A DNA stretch of 12,010 nt from assembly GCA_037440765.1 (NCBI GenBank), contig JBBITL010000108.1, positions 1 through 12,010 on the forward strand, written 5' to 3'. Below the pieces are notes generated by a model. That model searched no databases. It saw only the letters and a list, made by a program, of their open reading frames with translations, and was not told the origin of the DNA. Of this stretch, positions 1 through 6,258 are shown one piece after another. Source of the DNA: DTKY01 sp037440765. Its GTDB lineage: Bacteria; Acidobacteriota; Terriglobia; Bryobacterales; Bryobacteraceae. The position numbers and the translations under genes were made by a program. Within the stretch, counting starts at the first letter, position 1; the number at the start of each line of letters is the position of its first letter.

Positions 1-52
1 CGATCACCGCCCGTTTCTTCACCGGGAGATCTACACCCGCGATGCGCGCCAT
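1..52 (-). CDS. rpsM: 30S ribosomal protein S13 (N-terminal part, runs off the window)
   Basis: Only the first 17 codons lie in the window. They read MARIAGVDLPVKKRAVI, the highly conserved N-terminus of bacterial S13, a protein of the small-subunit head that contacts the P-site tRNA and the central bridge to the 50S subunit. The ATG is preceded by AGGAGGA (58..64) five bases upstream, a strong ribosome binding site. The gene follows rpmJ by 13 bases, which is the usual order at the start of the alpha block (S13, S11, S4, RNA polymerase alpha, L17). The rest is outside the window. The identification is firm despite the short length, because both sequence and position agree. Confidence 0.95.
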   Translation of the reverse strand, partial: MARIAGVDLPVKKRAVI

Positions 53-57
53 AACTT

Positions 58-64
58 TCCTCCT
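58..64 (-). promoter_or_regulatory. Shine-Dalgarno site of rpsM
   Basis: AGGAGGA on the minus strand lies five bases before the rpsM ATG, between the rpmJ stop codon and rpsM. It is one of the strongest sites in the window and confirms the start of the truncated gene. Confidence 0.75.
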
Positions 65-65
65 G

Positions 66-179
66 CTATCCCTGCCGCTGCTTATGTTTCGGATTGGTGC
101 AGATAACCCTCACCACCCGGCGGCGGTGGATCACCTTGCACTTGTCGCAGATCTTCTTGACCGATGCCCGTACTTTCAT
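66..179 (-). CDS. rpmJ: 50S ribosomal protein L36, zinc-binding form
   Basis: This 37-residue protein starts MKVRASVKKICDKCKVIHRR and ends with TNPKHKQRQG, matching L36 over its full length. L36 is the smallest large-subunit protein and binds 23S rRNA near the base of the L7/L12 stalk. The zinc ligands Cys11, Cys14, Cys27 and His32 are all present, so this is the zinc-containing (C+) type and not the cysteine-free paralogue that some bacteria use under zinc limitation. It lies 7 bases after infA and 13 bases before rpsM, the standard arrangement. The Shine-Dalgarno signal is weak: a purine run AAGGGG about ten bases upstream of the ATG. Confidence 0.97.
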   Translation of the reverse strand: MKVRASVKKICDKCKVIHRRRVVRVICTNPKHKQRQG

Positions 180-186
180 ACGGCTG

Positions 187-417
187 TTACCCCTTCCCAA
201 GGAGCTTCACGATCCGGCCGCGGGTCACGTCATGCGGCGAAAGCTCCACCAAAATCCTGTCGCCTGTCCGGACACGGACGAAGTTGGTCTCCGTCGCGCC
301 GGCGGCGTGGGCCACCACTCGCCTGCGGTTGGCCAACTCCACCCGGCAGGCCGCGCTGGGCAGCAACTCGATCACGGTAGCCTCCAGCGGCTCACGCTCT
401 GCTTCACGTTCCGTCAT
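187..417 (-). CDS. infA: Translation initiation factor IF-1 (divergent)
   Basis: This 76-residue protein has the size and OB-fold pattern of IF-1, which binds the ribosomal A site during initiation and assists IF-2 and IF-3. Recognisable family elements are ATVIELLP (13-20), CRVELANRRRVVAH (24-37), NFVRVRTGDRILVELSPHD (45-63) and the C-terminal TRGRIV (65-70). Compared with the common bacterial form, the EGTV segment reads EATV, the glycine of the ENGH turn is replaced by arginine, and the SGKMRKNYIRI stretch reads AGATETNFVRV, losing much of its positive charge. The N-terminus is acidic and rich in Glu. The start codon overlaps the map stop codon as ATGA (414..417), indicating translational coupling. 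Position between map and rpmJ is standard, so a second, less typical function is unlikely. Confidence 0.92.
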   Translation of the reverse strand: MTEREAEREPLEATVIELLPSAACRVELANRRRVVAHAAGATETNFVRVRTGDRILVELSPHDVTRGRIVKLLGKG

Positions 418-1184
418 GGCCGTGTCAGCACCCAGGGGCCGTCGCTGGTCACCGCCACGCAGTGCTCGAAATGGGCCGAGTAGGACCCGTCCCGGGTCGC
501 CGCGGTCCAGCGGTCCGCCAGCACCCGCGTCTCCGGCCGCCCCGCGTTCACCATAGGCTCGATGGCCAGCACCATGCCTTCCTTCAACCGCGGATTCTCG
601 TTCCTGCGGTCCACGTAGTTCGGAATCTGCGGCTCCTCGTGGAGCTTCGAGCCGATCCCGTGCCCGACATACTCGCGGACCACGGAGAAACCGTTCCCGG
701 TGACGTGCCGCTCAATGGCGCCGCACACGTCGAAGAGCCGGTTTCCCGGCCGCACCTGATCTATGGCCAGTTCCAGCGCCTCCCGCGTCACCGCCAGCAG
801 CCGCTCGGTCTCCTGGCCGACGCCGTCCACCGGCACCGTCACGGCCGAGTCTCCAAAGAAACCGTCCAGCGCCGCCCCTGTGTCGATCGACACTATATCG
901 CCCTTCTTCAGAACCCGCATGGCGGAAGGCATGCCGTGAACGACCTCCTCGTTCACCGACGTGCAGAGCACGTACGGGTAGGTGGCCCCCACGGCGGGAA
1001 CGTAATAACCCTTGAACGCCGGCTTGGCGCCCGCATCGCGCATCATGCGGCCGGCGGCGGTCTCCAGGTCCATGGTGGTGATGCCCTCGCGCACCATTCC
1101 GGCCAGCTCCGTCAGAATCTTCGACACCAGCAGACCGCTGCGGCGCATCTTCTCCAGGTCCTCGGCGCTCTTTCGTACAATCAT
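414..1184 (-). CDS. map: Methionine aminopeptidase, type I
   Basis: This 256-residue cytosolic metalloprotease removes the initiator methionine from nascent proteins. It has the type I pita-bread fold without an N-terminal extension or the type II insert. The metal ligands can be placed: Asp101 (in SIDTGA), Asp112 (in FFGDSAVT), His175 (in YVGHGIG), Glu209 (in AIEPM) and Glu240 (in SAHFEHC). His83 (in VVHGMP) and His182 (in KLHEEP) are the conserved active-site histidines. The start MIVRKSAEDLEKMRRSG matches the family start. No convincing Shine-Dalgarno site precedes it: the 18-base spacer after secY reads into GCGGA directly against the ATG. Translation may depend on ribosomes finishing secY. 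In many bacteria adk sits between secY and map; it is absent here. The stop codon overlaps the infA start. Confidence 0.97.
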   Translation of the reverse strand: MIVRKSAEDLEKMRRSGLLVSKILTELAGMVREGITTMDLETAAGRMMRDAGAKPAFKGYYVPAVGATYPYVLCTSVNEEVVHGMPSAMRVLKKGDIVSIDTGAALDGFFGDSAVTVPVDGVGQETERLLAVTREALELAIDQVRPGNRLFDVCGAIERHVTGNGFSVVREYVGHGIGSKLHEEPQIPNYVDRRNENPRLKEGMVLAIEPMVNAGRPETRVLADRWTAATRDGSYSAHFEHCVAVTSDGPWVLTRP

Positions 1185-1202
1185 TCCGCAGCAGTCAGGC
1201 GC

Positions 1203-2597
1203 TCAGAGGGTCCGCCTCCCGCGGATCCTCCCGGCGCGCGGCGTGAAGCCCTCGTAGTGGCGCATGATCAACTGCGCCTCCACCTGGTTCGCCGTATCCA
1301 TGGCTACACCGACCACGATGAGCAGGCTGGTGCCGCCGAAGTAGAACGTAACCCCCAGGCCGTCCAGCAGCCAGCGGGGAAAATAGTTGTCGATCCACCC
1401 CCCGATCAGCGGAAGGTGCTGCAATGCGATGCCCGAGATCATGATCTGGGGGATCAGGCACAGCAGGGAAAGATACAGGCCGCCCACCATCGTGATCTTG
1501 GTGAGGATCTTGTTCATGTATTCGGCCGTGTTCTTGCCCGGACGGATCCCGGGGATGAAGCCGCCGTACTTGCGCATGTTGTCGGCCGCTTCGTTGGGGT
1601 TGAAGATGATCGACACGTAGAAGAAGCAGAAGAAAACGATGCCCACCACGAACAGCACGGCGTGCAGCGGCTCCCGCGGCCCCAGGGCGTCGAGCATCCC
1701 CCTGATCCAGGGGTTGTTCTGGACCGCCGGAAGTATGCCGAGCGTCTGGGGAAAGGCCAGGATGGAGGAGGCGAAAATCACCGGGATCACGCCGCCGGCG
1801 TTGACCTTGAGGGGCAGGTGCGTGGACTGGCCGCCCATCATCCGCCGCCCCACCACCCGCTTGGCGTACTGCACCGGAATGCGCCGCTCGCCCCGCTCCA
1901 CCAGCACGATGAAGCACACCACCAGGATCATGAACACCAGGATGACGATGACGTGGAAGGCGTTCCACTGGCCGGTGGACAGGTTGGTGGCGAAGTTCTG
2001 GATGGCTCCAGGCAGGCCCACCACAATGCCGGAGAAGATTATCAGGGACATGCCGTTGCCGATGCCCCGCTCGCTGATCTGCTCGCCCAGCCACATGATG
2101 AAGGCGGTGCCCGTCGTCAGCGTCAGCATGGTCATGGCGATGAAGCCCCAGCCCGGGTTGGTGACGAAGTTGCCCTCGGCGCTCTGAAGCGAGGTGGCGA
2201 TCCCGAACGACTGGGCCAGCGACAGCCCCACCGTCAGGTAGCGCGTCCACTGGGTGATCTTGCGCCGGCCAAGCTCGCCCTCCTTCTGCAGTTTCTCCAG
2301 GGTCGGGATCACCACGGTCAGCAACTGGAGGATGATGGAGGCCGTGATGTAGGGCATGATGCCCAGGGCGAAGATGGCCATCTGGCTCATCATGCCGCCA
2401 GTGAACAGGTCGATGAAACCGAAGATCGTGTCCCGGTGCTGGTCGAAGAACTCCTCCAGGCGCAGGGTGTTGATCCCCGGGGTGGGAATGTGCCCGCCCA
2501 CGCGGTAGACCGCCAGAATCGCCAGCGTGAACAGAACTCGCTTGCGCAGGTCCGGAATCCGGAATACGTTGGCGACGGCCTCGAAGAACTTGTTCAT
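1203..2597 (-). CDS. secY: Protein translocase subunit SecY
   Basis: This 464-residue integral membrane protein is the channel of the SecYEG translocon, which moves unfolded proteins across or into the inner membrane. About ten hydrophobic segments can be traced, starting at residues 20-33 and including 72-97, 150-170, 183-200, 212-233, 266-285, 312-332, 368-390 and 413-433. Signature motifs are ITASIILQLL (84-93), WLGEQISERGIGNGMS (169-184), the cytosolic loop VERGERRIPVQYAKR (233-247) that contacts SecA and the ribosome, and LPLKVNAGGVIPVIFASS (261-278). The basic C-terminal tail ends RAGRIRGRRTL. It is slightly longer than the usual 430-445 residues, mostly in loops. It follows rplO by 18 bases and precedes map by 18 bases, as the last translocation gene of the spc block. 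Confidence 0.98.
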   Translation of the reverse strand: MNKFFEAVANVFRIPDLRKRVLFTLAILAVYRVGGHIPTPGINTLRLEEFFDQHRDTIFGFIDLFTGGMMSQMAIFALGIMPYITASIILQLLTVVIPTLEKLQKEGELGRRKITQWTRYLTVGLSLAQSFGIATSLQSAEGNFVTNPGWGFIAMTMLTLTTGTAFIMWLGEQISERGIGNGMSLIIFSGIVVGLPGAIQNFATNLSTGQWNAFHVIVILVFMILVVCFIVLVERGERRIPVQYAKRVVGRRMMGGQSTHLPLKVNAGGVIPVIFASSILAFPQTLGILPAVQNNPWIRGMLDALGPREPLHAVLFVVGIVFFCFFYVSIIFNPNEAADNMRKYGGFIPGIRPGKNTAEYMNKILTKITMVGGLYLSLLCLIPQIMISGIALQHLPLIGGWIDNYFPRWLLDGLGVTFYFGGTSLLIVVGVAMDTANQVEAQLIMRHYEGFTPRAGRIRGRRTL

Positions 2598-2615
2598 ATG
2601 CGCCTGGCCTCCCGG

Positions 2616-3068
2616 CTACTTCGCGCCGGAACCGATGACCTCCGCCTTCCCGCCGGCCGCCCGGATCTTCTCCATCGCCGAGCTGGAAAAAACGTGCGCC
2701 GCGACGGAGATCTTGCGGGTCAGTTCTCCGGAGCCGAGCACCTTCAGCCCGGCGCCGAGTTTCTTGACCACTCCCATTTCCACCAGGCGGTTGGGGTCGA
2801 ACGATTCTCCCTCCAGTTTCTCCAGCCGCCCCACGTTCACCACGGCGTACTGCTTGCGGAAGATGTTGGTGAATCCGCGCTTGGGCAGGCGCCGGTGCAA
2901 GGGCATCTGTCCGCCCTCGAACCCGCGCATCAGGCTGGAGCCGCTGATCGAGTGCTGGCCCTTGTGGCCGCGCCCCGAGGTCTTGCCCCGGCCGGATCCC
3001 ATGCCGCGGCCCACGCGCCGCTTGGCCCGTTTCTGTCCGGCCGGTGGTCTCAAATCGCTGAGGTTCAT
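2616..3068 (-). CDS. rplO: 50S ribosomal protein L15
   Basis: This 150-residue late-assembly protein of the large subunit has the glycine- and arginine-rich N-terminal extension that penetrates 23S rRNA (GRGMGSGRGKTSGRGHKG, residues 20-37), followed by the conserved GFEGGQMPLHRRLPKRGF (49-66). The globular C-terminal half ends with the family pattern AAHVFSSSAMEKIRAAGG. The start MNLSDLRPPAG is typical and no better upstream start exists. Between the two N-terminal motifs it reads HSISGSSLMR where many bacteria have ARSGGKVR, a modest divergence. It lies between rpmD (12 bases upstream) and secY (18 bases downstream), as in nearly all bacteria. Confidence 0.98.
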   Translation of the reverse strand: MNLSDLRPPAGQKRAKRRVGRGMGSGRGKTSGRGHKGQHSISGSSLMRGFEGGQMPLHRRLPKRGFTNIFRKQYAVVNVGRLEKLEGESFDPNRLVEMGVVKKLGAGLKVLGSGELTRKISVAAHVFSSSAMEKIRAAGGKAEVIGSGAK

Positions 3069-3080
3069 AGCTTGGGCTCC

Positions 3081-3263
3081 TTACTCGCTCAGTCGCAGCA
3101 GGTGCGGGATCTTCGCCACCATGCCGCGGAATCCGGGCGTGTCCGGCCTCTCCACCACCTGGTTCAGCTTGCGAAGTCCGAGCGAGCGCACAATCTTCTT
3201 GTGCTTCTCCGGCGCGCAGATCGGGCTGCGCACCAGCTTGATTCGAATCATGGCGCCCGGCAT
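3081..3263 (-). CDS. rpmD: 50S ribosomal protein L30
   Basis: This 60-residue protein contains IRIKLVRSPICAPEKHKKIV and LGLRKLNQVVERPDTPGFRGMV, the complete L30 family pattern. L30 is a small alpha/beta protein on the solvent side of the 50S subunit. Two in-frame ATGs are possible, at 3263 and 3251. I chose 3263 (first residues MPGAM) because GGAG (3272..3275) lies eight bases upstream of it, whereas it is 20 bases from the second ATG. The chosen start overlaps the rpsE stop codon as TGATG, which favours translational coupling. The shorter product of 56 residues would align equally well with the family, so the exact N-terminus is the only uncertainty. Confidence 0.93.
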   Translation of the reverse strand: MPGAMIRIKLVRSPICAPEKHKKIVRSLGLRKLNQVVERPDTPGFRGMVAKIPHLLRLSE

Positions 3264-3778
3264 CACAGTTTCTCCACCTGCAACCCGCGCAGGTCGGCCA
3301 CCGCCTGCCGGTCCCGCAGTTGCTCCAGCGCGTTGACGGTCGCCCGCACCACGTTGTGCGGATTGTGGCTCCCTATCGACTTGGTCAGCACGTTGGGGAT
3401 GCCGGCCGCCTGTATGACCGCCCGCACCGGCCCGCCGGCGATTACGCCCGTGCCTTCCGGCGCCGGCTTCAGCAGCACCAGTCCGCTGCCGAAGCGCCCT
3501 TCGACCGTGTGCGCGATGGTGGTCGCCAGCACATTCACTTTCCGCAGGTTCTTCTTGGCTGCCTCGATGCCCTTCTTGATGGCCGCCGGGACCTCCCTGG
3601 CCTTGCCCATTCCGAAGCCCACCACCTTGGCCTCGGCGTCGCCCACCACCACCAGCGCCGAAAAGCTCAGGTTCTTGCCGCCTTTGACGACCTTGGTGAC
3701 CCGGTTGATGGCGACCACCTGTTCCTTCAGGTTCAGGGCCGCCGGGTTCATTCGTTTTTCTGCCGGTATGGTTGCCAT
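3263..3778 (-). CDS. rpsE: 30S ribosomal protein S5
   Basis: This 171-residue protein of the 30S body is involved in translational accuracy and mRNA unwinding at the entry site. The N-terminal double-stranded RNA-binding-like domain (about 17-85) carries INRVTKVVKGGKNLSFSALV, the loop in which spectinomycin-resistance changes are found in other bacteria. It is followed by GDAEAKVVGFGMGKAREVPAAI. The C-terminal domain shows KPAPEGTGVIAGGPVRAV (105-121) and the typical KSIGSHNPHNVVRAT (133-147). The start MATIPAEKRMNP is preceded by GGAG nine bases upstream, inside the end of rplR; the two genes are separated by only three bases. The stop overlaps the rpmD start. Confidence 0.98.
   Translation of the reverse strand: MATIPAEKRMNPAALNLKEQVVAINRVTKVVKGGKNLSFSALVVVGDAEAKVVGFGMGKAREVPAAIKKGIEAAKKNLRKVNVLATTIAHTVEGRFGSGLVLLKPAPEGTGVIAGGPVRAVIQAAGIPNVLTKSIGSHNPHNVVRATVNALEQLRDRQAVADLRGLQVEKL
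3272..3275 (-). promoter_or_regulatory. Shine-Dalgarno site of rpmD, decides the start
   Basis: The minus strand reads GGAG (within GGTGGAG) eight bases before the ATG at 3263, at the end of rpsE. The second in-frame ATG at 3251 has no good site at a suitable distance, so the upstream start is preferred. Confidence 0.65.
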
Positions 3779-3781
3779 GCG

Positions 3782-4141
3782 CTAGAACTCCAATCCCGCC
3801 TCGCGCGCCGCATCGGCGAGCGCCTTGACGCGGCCGTGATACATGTACCCGCCACGGTCGAACACCACCTGCTTGATCCCCTTGGCCTGGGCGCGTTCGG
3901 CGATCAGGCGGCCCACGGCCTTGGCGCCGGCCAGGTTCCCGCCGCTGGCCTTGCCGCCCTCGGCGCCGGAACTGGCTGCCGCCAGGGTGCGGCCCTCGCC
4001 GTCGTCGATCACCTGCGCGTAGATGTGCTTCAGGCTGCGAAACACGCAGAGCCTCGGCCGCCCGGCCGTGCCCTTGAGCTTCTTCCGCAGGCGGCGATGC
4101 ACCCGCAGGCGGACCTCGTTCTTGGAAGACTTCCGGATCAT
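3782..4141 (-). CDS. rplR: 50S ribosomal protein L18
   Basis: This 119-residue protein binds 5S rRNA and, with L5, anchors it in the central protuberance. The basic N-terminus (SKNEVRLRVHRRLRKKLKGT) and the conserved GRPRLCVFRSLKHIYAQVIDD (28-47) are typical. The C-terminus VFDRGGYMYHGRVKALADAA (93-112) followed by REAGLEF is nearly invariant across bacteria. Its ATG overlaps the rplF stop codon as ATGA (4138..4141), and rpsE follows after three bases, so the three genes probably share coupled translation. Length is usual for the family. Confidence 0.98.
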   Translation of the reverse strand: MIRKSSKNEVRLRVHRRLRKKLKGTAGRPRLCVFRSLKHIYAQVIDDGEGRTLAAASSGAEGGKASGGNLAGAKAVGRLIAERAQAKGIKQVVFDRGGYMYHGRVKALADAAREAGLEF

Positions 4142-4674
4142 TTGGCCCCCGCTCCCGTCTTGCCCACCTTCTTCCTGAGGACTTCACCCGTGTAGCGAAT
4201 GCCCTTGTTCTTGTAGGGCTCCGGCGGCCGCAGCGCCCTGATGTTGGCCGCCACCTGGCCCACCAGTTGCCGGTCGACGCCGGTGAGCACCAGGTGCGTC
4301 TGCTTGTCGATCTTCATGTCCACCCCGTCCGGCAGAAGGACCTCGATGGGGTGGGAATAGCCCAGCAGGAAGGTAGCGATCCGCCCCTTAAGGTCGGCCC
4401 GGTAGCCGATCCCCACAATGTCCAACTCCCGCGTGAAACCCTCCGTGACGCCCCTGACGGCGTTGGCGGCCAGCGCCCGGGTCAACCCGTGCTGGGCGGA
4501 ATGCTTGTCGCCGGCCCGCTCGATACGCAGGGTCCCGTCGCTCTGGCGCACGCGGATGCCCTCCGGGATGGGAACCGTGAGCTTTCCCTTGGGCCCCTCC
4601 ACGGACAACTGCGCGCCGATCTCGACTTTGACGCTCTTGGCGAGCGGTATAGGCTTCAGTCCTATTCTAGACAT
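4138..4674 (-). CDS. rplF: 50S ribosomal protein L6
   Basis: This 178-residue protein sits near the base of the L7/L12 stalk, close to the sarcin-ricin loop and the GTPase centre. It consists of two similar alpha/beta domains (about 1-82 and 83-178), as expected for L6. Family signatures are MSRIGLKPIPLAKSVKVEI at the start, VEGPKGKLTVPIPEGI (25-40), and near the C-terminus PPEPYKNKGIRYTGEVLRKK (150-169), the RNA-binding motif. The length is normal. It follows rpsH by 21 bases and its stop codon overlaps the rplR start. No oddity is visible. Confidence 0.98.
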   Translation of the reverse strand: MSRIGLKPIPLAKSVKVEIGAQLSVEGPKGKLTVPIPEGIRVRQSDGTLRIERAGDKHSAQHGLTRALAANAVRGVTEGFTRELDIVGIGYRADLKGRIATFLLGYSHPIEVLLPDGVDMKIDKQTHLVLTGVDRQLVGQVAANIRALRPPEPYKNKGIRYTGEVLRKKVGKTGAGAK

Positions 4675-4695
4675 GGCTGCACTCCATAGGGCGTC

Positions 4696-5091
4696 CTACC
4701 ATACCCGGCAGAGAACCTCACCGCCGACGCCTTCGCGGTGTGCGCGGCGCCCGGTCATCACGCCGCGCGGCGTGGTCAGGATGTTGATCCCCAGCCCGCC
4801 CAGCACGCGCGGAATCTCCTTGCGTCCCACGTACACCCGGCACCCGGGCCGGCTGACGCGCTCCAGGCGCGAGATGACCGGGTTGCTGTCGGAGGCGTAC
4901 TTCAGGTAGACCTTGATGGTCCGCTTGCCCCCCTCTTCGGCCAGCTTGTAGTTTGCGATATATCCTTCCTCTTTGAGGATGCGCGCGATGTCCATTTTCA
5001 GCCTGCTGGCGGGCACGTCCACCTTAGGGTGCCGCGCCGCCATGGCGTTGCGGATTCGCGTAAGCATGTCGGCGATCGGATCCGATGTCAT
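4696..5091 (-). CDS. rpsH: 30S ribosomal protein S8
   Basis: This 131-residue primary 16S rRNA-binding protein organises the central domain of the small subunit. The start MTSDPIADMLTRIRNAM is almost universal. The central region contains KRTIKVYLKY and the surface loop SRPGCRVYV (80-88). The C-terminal rRNA-binding motif LTTPRGVMTGRRAHREGVGG (105-124) is complete and followed by EVLCRVW. In E. coli S8 also represses the spc operon by binding its mRNA near rplE; I do not recognise such a structure here, so this regulation is not claimed. The gene lies 19 bases after rpsN. A purine-rich stretch with GGAAGG precedes the ATG. Confidence 0.98.
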   Translation of the reverse strand: MTSDPIADMLTRIRNAMAARHPKVDVPASRLKMDIARILKEEGYIANYKLAEEGGKRTIKVYLKYASDSNPVISRLERVSRPGCRVYVGRKEIPRVLGGLGINILTTPRGVMTGRRAHREGVGGEVLCRVW

Positions 5092-5110
5092 CCTCGCACC
5101 TTCCTTTCCG

Positions 5111-5320
5111 CTACCAACTCGCCTTGATCACGCCGGGAACCTCCCCGGCGAGCGCCAACTGGCGGAAGCAAATCCGGCATAGCCCAAACTTGCGGATGTA
5201 GCCCCGCGGCCGCCCGCAGCGCTGGCAGCGGTTCCTGTGCCGGCACCACAGTTTGGGGGTGCGGGCCTTCCTGGCCTTCAACAGCTTGCTATCCCTGGCT
5301 TTTTTGGCGGTTGTCGCCAT
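5111..5320 (-). CDS. rpsN: 30S ribosomal protein S14, zinc type
   Basis: This 69-residue protein belongs to the short, zinc-binding type of S14, which sits in the 30S head near S3 and S10. The zinc ligands Cys32, Cys35, Cys48 and Cys51 form two CxxC pairs around GRPRGYIRKFGL. The C-terminus GEVPGVIKASW is the standard ending of this type. Typical members have 61 residues; this one has a basic N-terminal stretch (ATTAKKARDSKLLKARKART) about eight residues longer than usual and an extra Cys26. The start is supported by GAGGAGA ten bases upstream of the ATG, across the rplE stop codon. Its location between rplE and rpsH is the ancestral place. Confidence 0.97.
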   Translation of the reverse strand: MATTAKKARDSKLLKARKARTPKLWCRHRNRCQRCGRPRGYIRKFGLCRICFRQLALAGEVPGVIKASW

Positions 5321-5335
5321 CGGTCACTGGTCTCC

Positions 5336-5878
5336 TCACTGCCGGAACGGCATGCCCAGGTGCCTGAGCAAGGCGAGCCCTTCGGCGTCGGTCGCGGCCG
5401 TAGTCGTGATGCAGATGTTCATACCCTTGATCTTGTCGACCTTGTTGTAGTCAACCTCCGGGAAGATAAGCTGGTCCCGGATGCCCAGCGTGTAGCCGCC
5501 GCGCCCGTCGAACGACTTGGTCGAGACCCCCCGGAAGTCGCGCACGCGGGGCAGCGCCACGTTCACCAGCCGGTCGAAGAACTCGTACATGCGCTCTCCA
5601 CGCAGGGTGACCACGCAACCGATCGACATGCCCTCGCGGAGCTTGAACGCCGCAATCGACTTGCGGGCCTTGGTGATCACCGGCTTCTGCCCGGTGATCA
5701 GCCCCAGTTCGGCGACCGCGGAGTCCAGCAGTTTCGGGTTCTGCGTGGCCTCTCCCATCCCGATGTTCACCGAGATTTTCTCCAGCTTAGGCACGGCCAT
5801 CAGGTTGGCGTAGCCGAACTCCTTCATGAGCGCCGGCGCCACCGTCTTCTTGTAGTGTTCCTTGAGCCTGGCAGCCAT
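5336..5878 (-). CDS. rplE: 50S ribosomal protein L5
   Basis: This 180-residue protein binds 5S rRNA and contacts the P-site tRNA and S13 through its flexible loop. The chosen start gives MAARLKEHYKKTVAPALMKE, matching the family. The open frame continues upstream to 5995 but that part lies inside rplX and does not resemble L5. Landmarks are VPKLEKISVNIGMGEA (29-44), ITGQKPVITKARKSIAAFKL (61-80), VTLRGERMYEFFDRL (90-104), the loop DFRGVSTKSFDGRGGYTLGI (114-133) and the ending LLRHLGMPFRQ. It starts five bases after the rplX stop codon and lies 15 bases before rpsN. Confidence 0.98.
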   Translation of the reverse strand: MAARLKEHYKKTVAPALMKEFGYANLMAVPKLEKISVNIGMGEATQNPKLLDSAVAELGLITGQKPVITKARKSIAAFKLREGMSIGCVVTLRGERMYEFFDRLVNVALPRVRDFRGVSTKSFDGRGGYTLGIRDQLIFPEVDYNKVDKIKGMNICITTTAATDAEGLALLRHLGMPFRQ

Positions 5879-5883
5879 AGTCC

Positions 5884-6258
5884 CTACTTCCTCTCCAGCG
5901 GGGCCCCGCACTTGCCGCAGACCCGCGTCCGCCGGAGTTTGCCCCCGGCCTGCTCCACCTTGGTGGCGATGCGCACCGGGCCGCAGGAGGAGCACACGAT
6001 CAGCACGTTGGAAACCGAGATCGGAGACTCCCGCTCGGCGATGCCACCTTTGATCTGCTTGGCGGGGTTGCGCCTCGTATGGCGCTTCACCATCTGCACG
6101 CGCTCCACCAGCAGTTTGCCCGTCTTGCGGCTTACGCTGAGCACCCGCCCCGTCTTCCCCTTGTCCCGGCCGGAGATCACCTGGACGGTGTCGTTCTTGC
6201 GGATCAGGATGCGGCCCGGCAGGCCGGCGCGCTGGCTGGCGGTCATTGTCTTGGGCAT
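5884..6258 (-). CDS. rplX: 50S ribosomal protein L24 with a C-terminal cysteine (zinc-like) motif
   Basis: L24 is an early assembly protein that binds the 5' end of 23S rRNA near the exit tunnel. The 124-residue product has the KOW motif at about 22-42 (NDTVQVISGRDKGKTGRVLS) and the conserved VERVQMVKRHTR (51-62). The C-terminal domain has two CxxC pairs, Cys89/Cys92 and Cys114/Cys117, which would form a zinc ribbon. Two in-frame starts exist, at 6258 and 6246. I chose 6258 because a perfect ten-base Shine-Dalgarno sequence (6261..6270) lies just upstream of it, whereas it is too distant for the other. This gives an N-terminal extension of about fifteen residues before the usual L24 start. 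The ATG overlaps the rplN stop as TGATG. Confidence 0.95.
   Translation of the reverse strand: MPKTMTASQRAGLPGRILIRKNDTVQVISGRDKGKTGRVLSVSRKTGKLLVERVQMVKRHTRRNPAKQIKGGIAERESPISVSNVLIVCSSCGPVRIATKVEQAGGKLRRTRVCGKCGAPLERK

Noticed and set aside
462..3785. A very long open frame of 1107 codons on the plus strand, opposite map, secY, rplO, rpmD and rpsE.
   Set aside because: It is antisense to five conserved, well-recognised genes. Its translation is rich in His, Arg, Gln, Asp and Gly with low complexity, has no family resemblance, and lacks a convincing ribosome binding site. Stop-free antisense frames are common in GC-rich DNA with strong third-position bias.
3081..4187. An open minus-strand frame of 368 codons across rpmD, rpsE and rplR.
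   Set aside because: Only its last 60 codons, from 3263, are real (L30). The upstream part is an out-of-frame reading of rpsE and rplR with Gly/Arg-rich noise.
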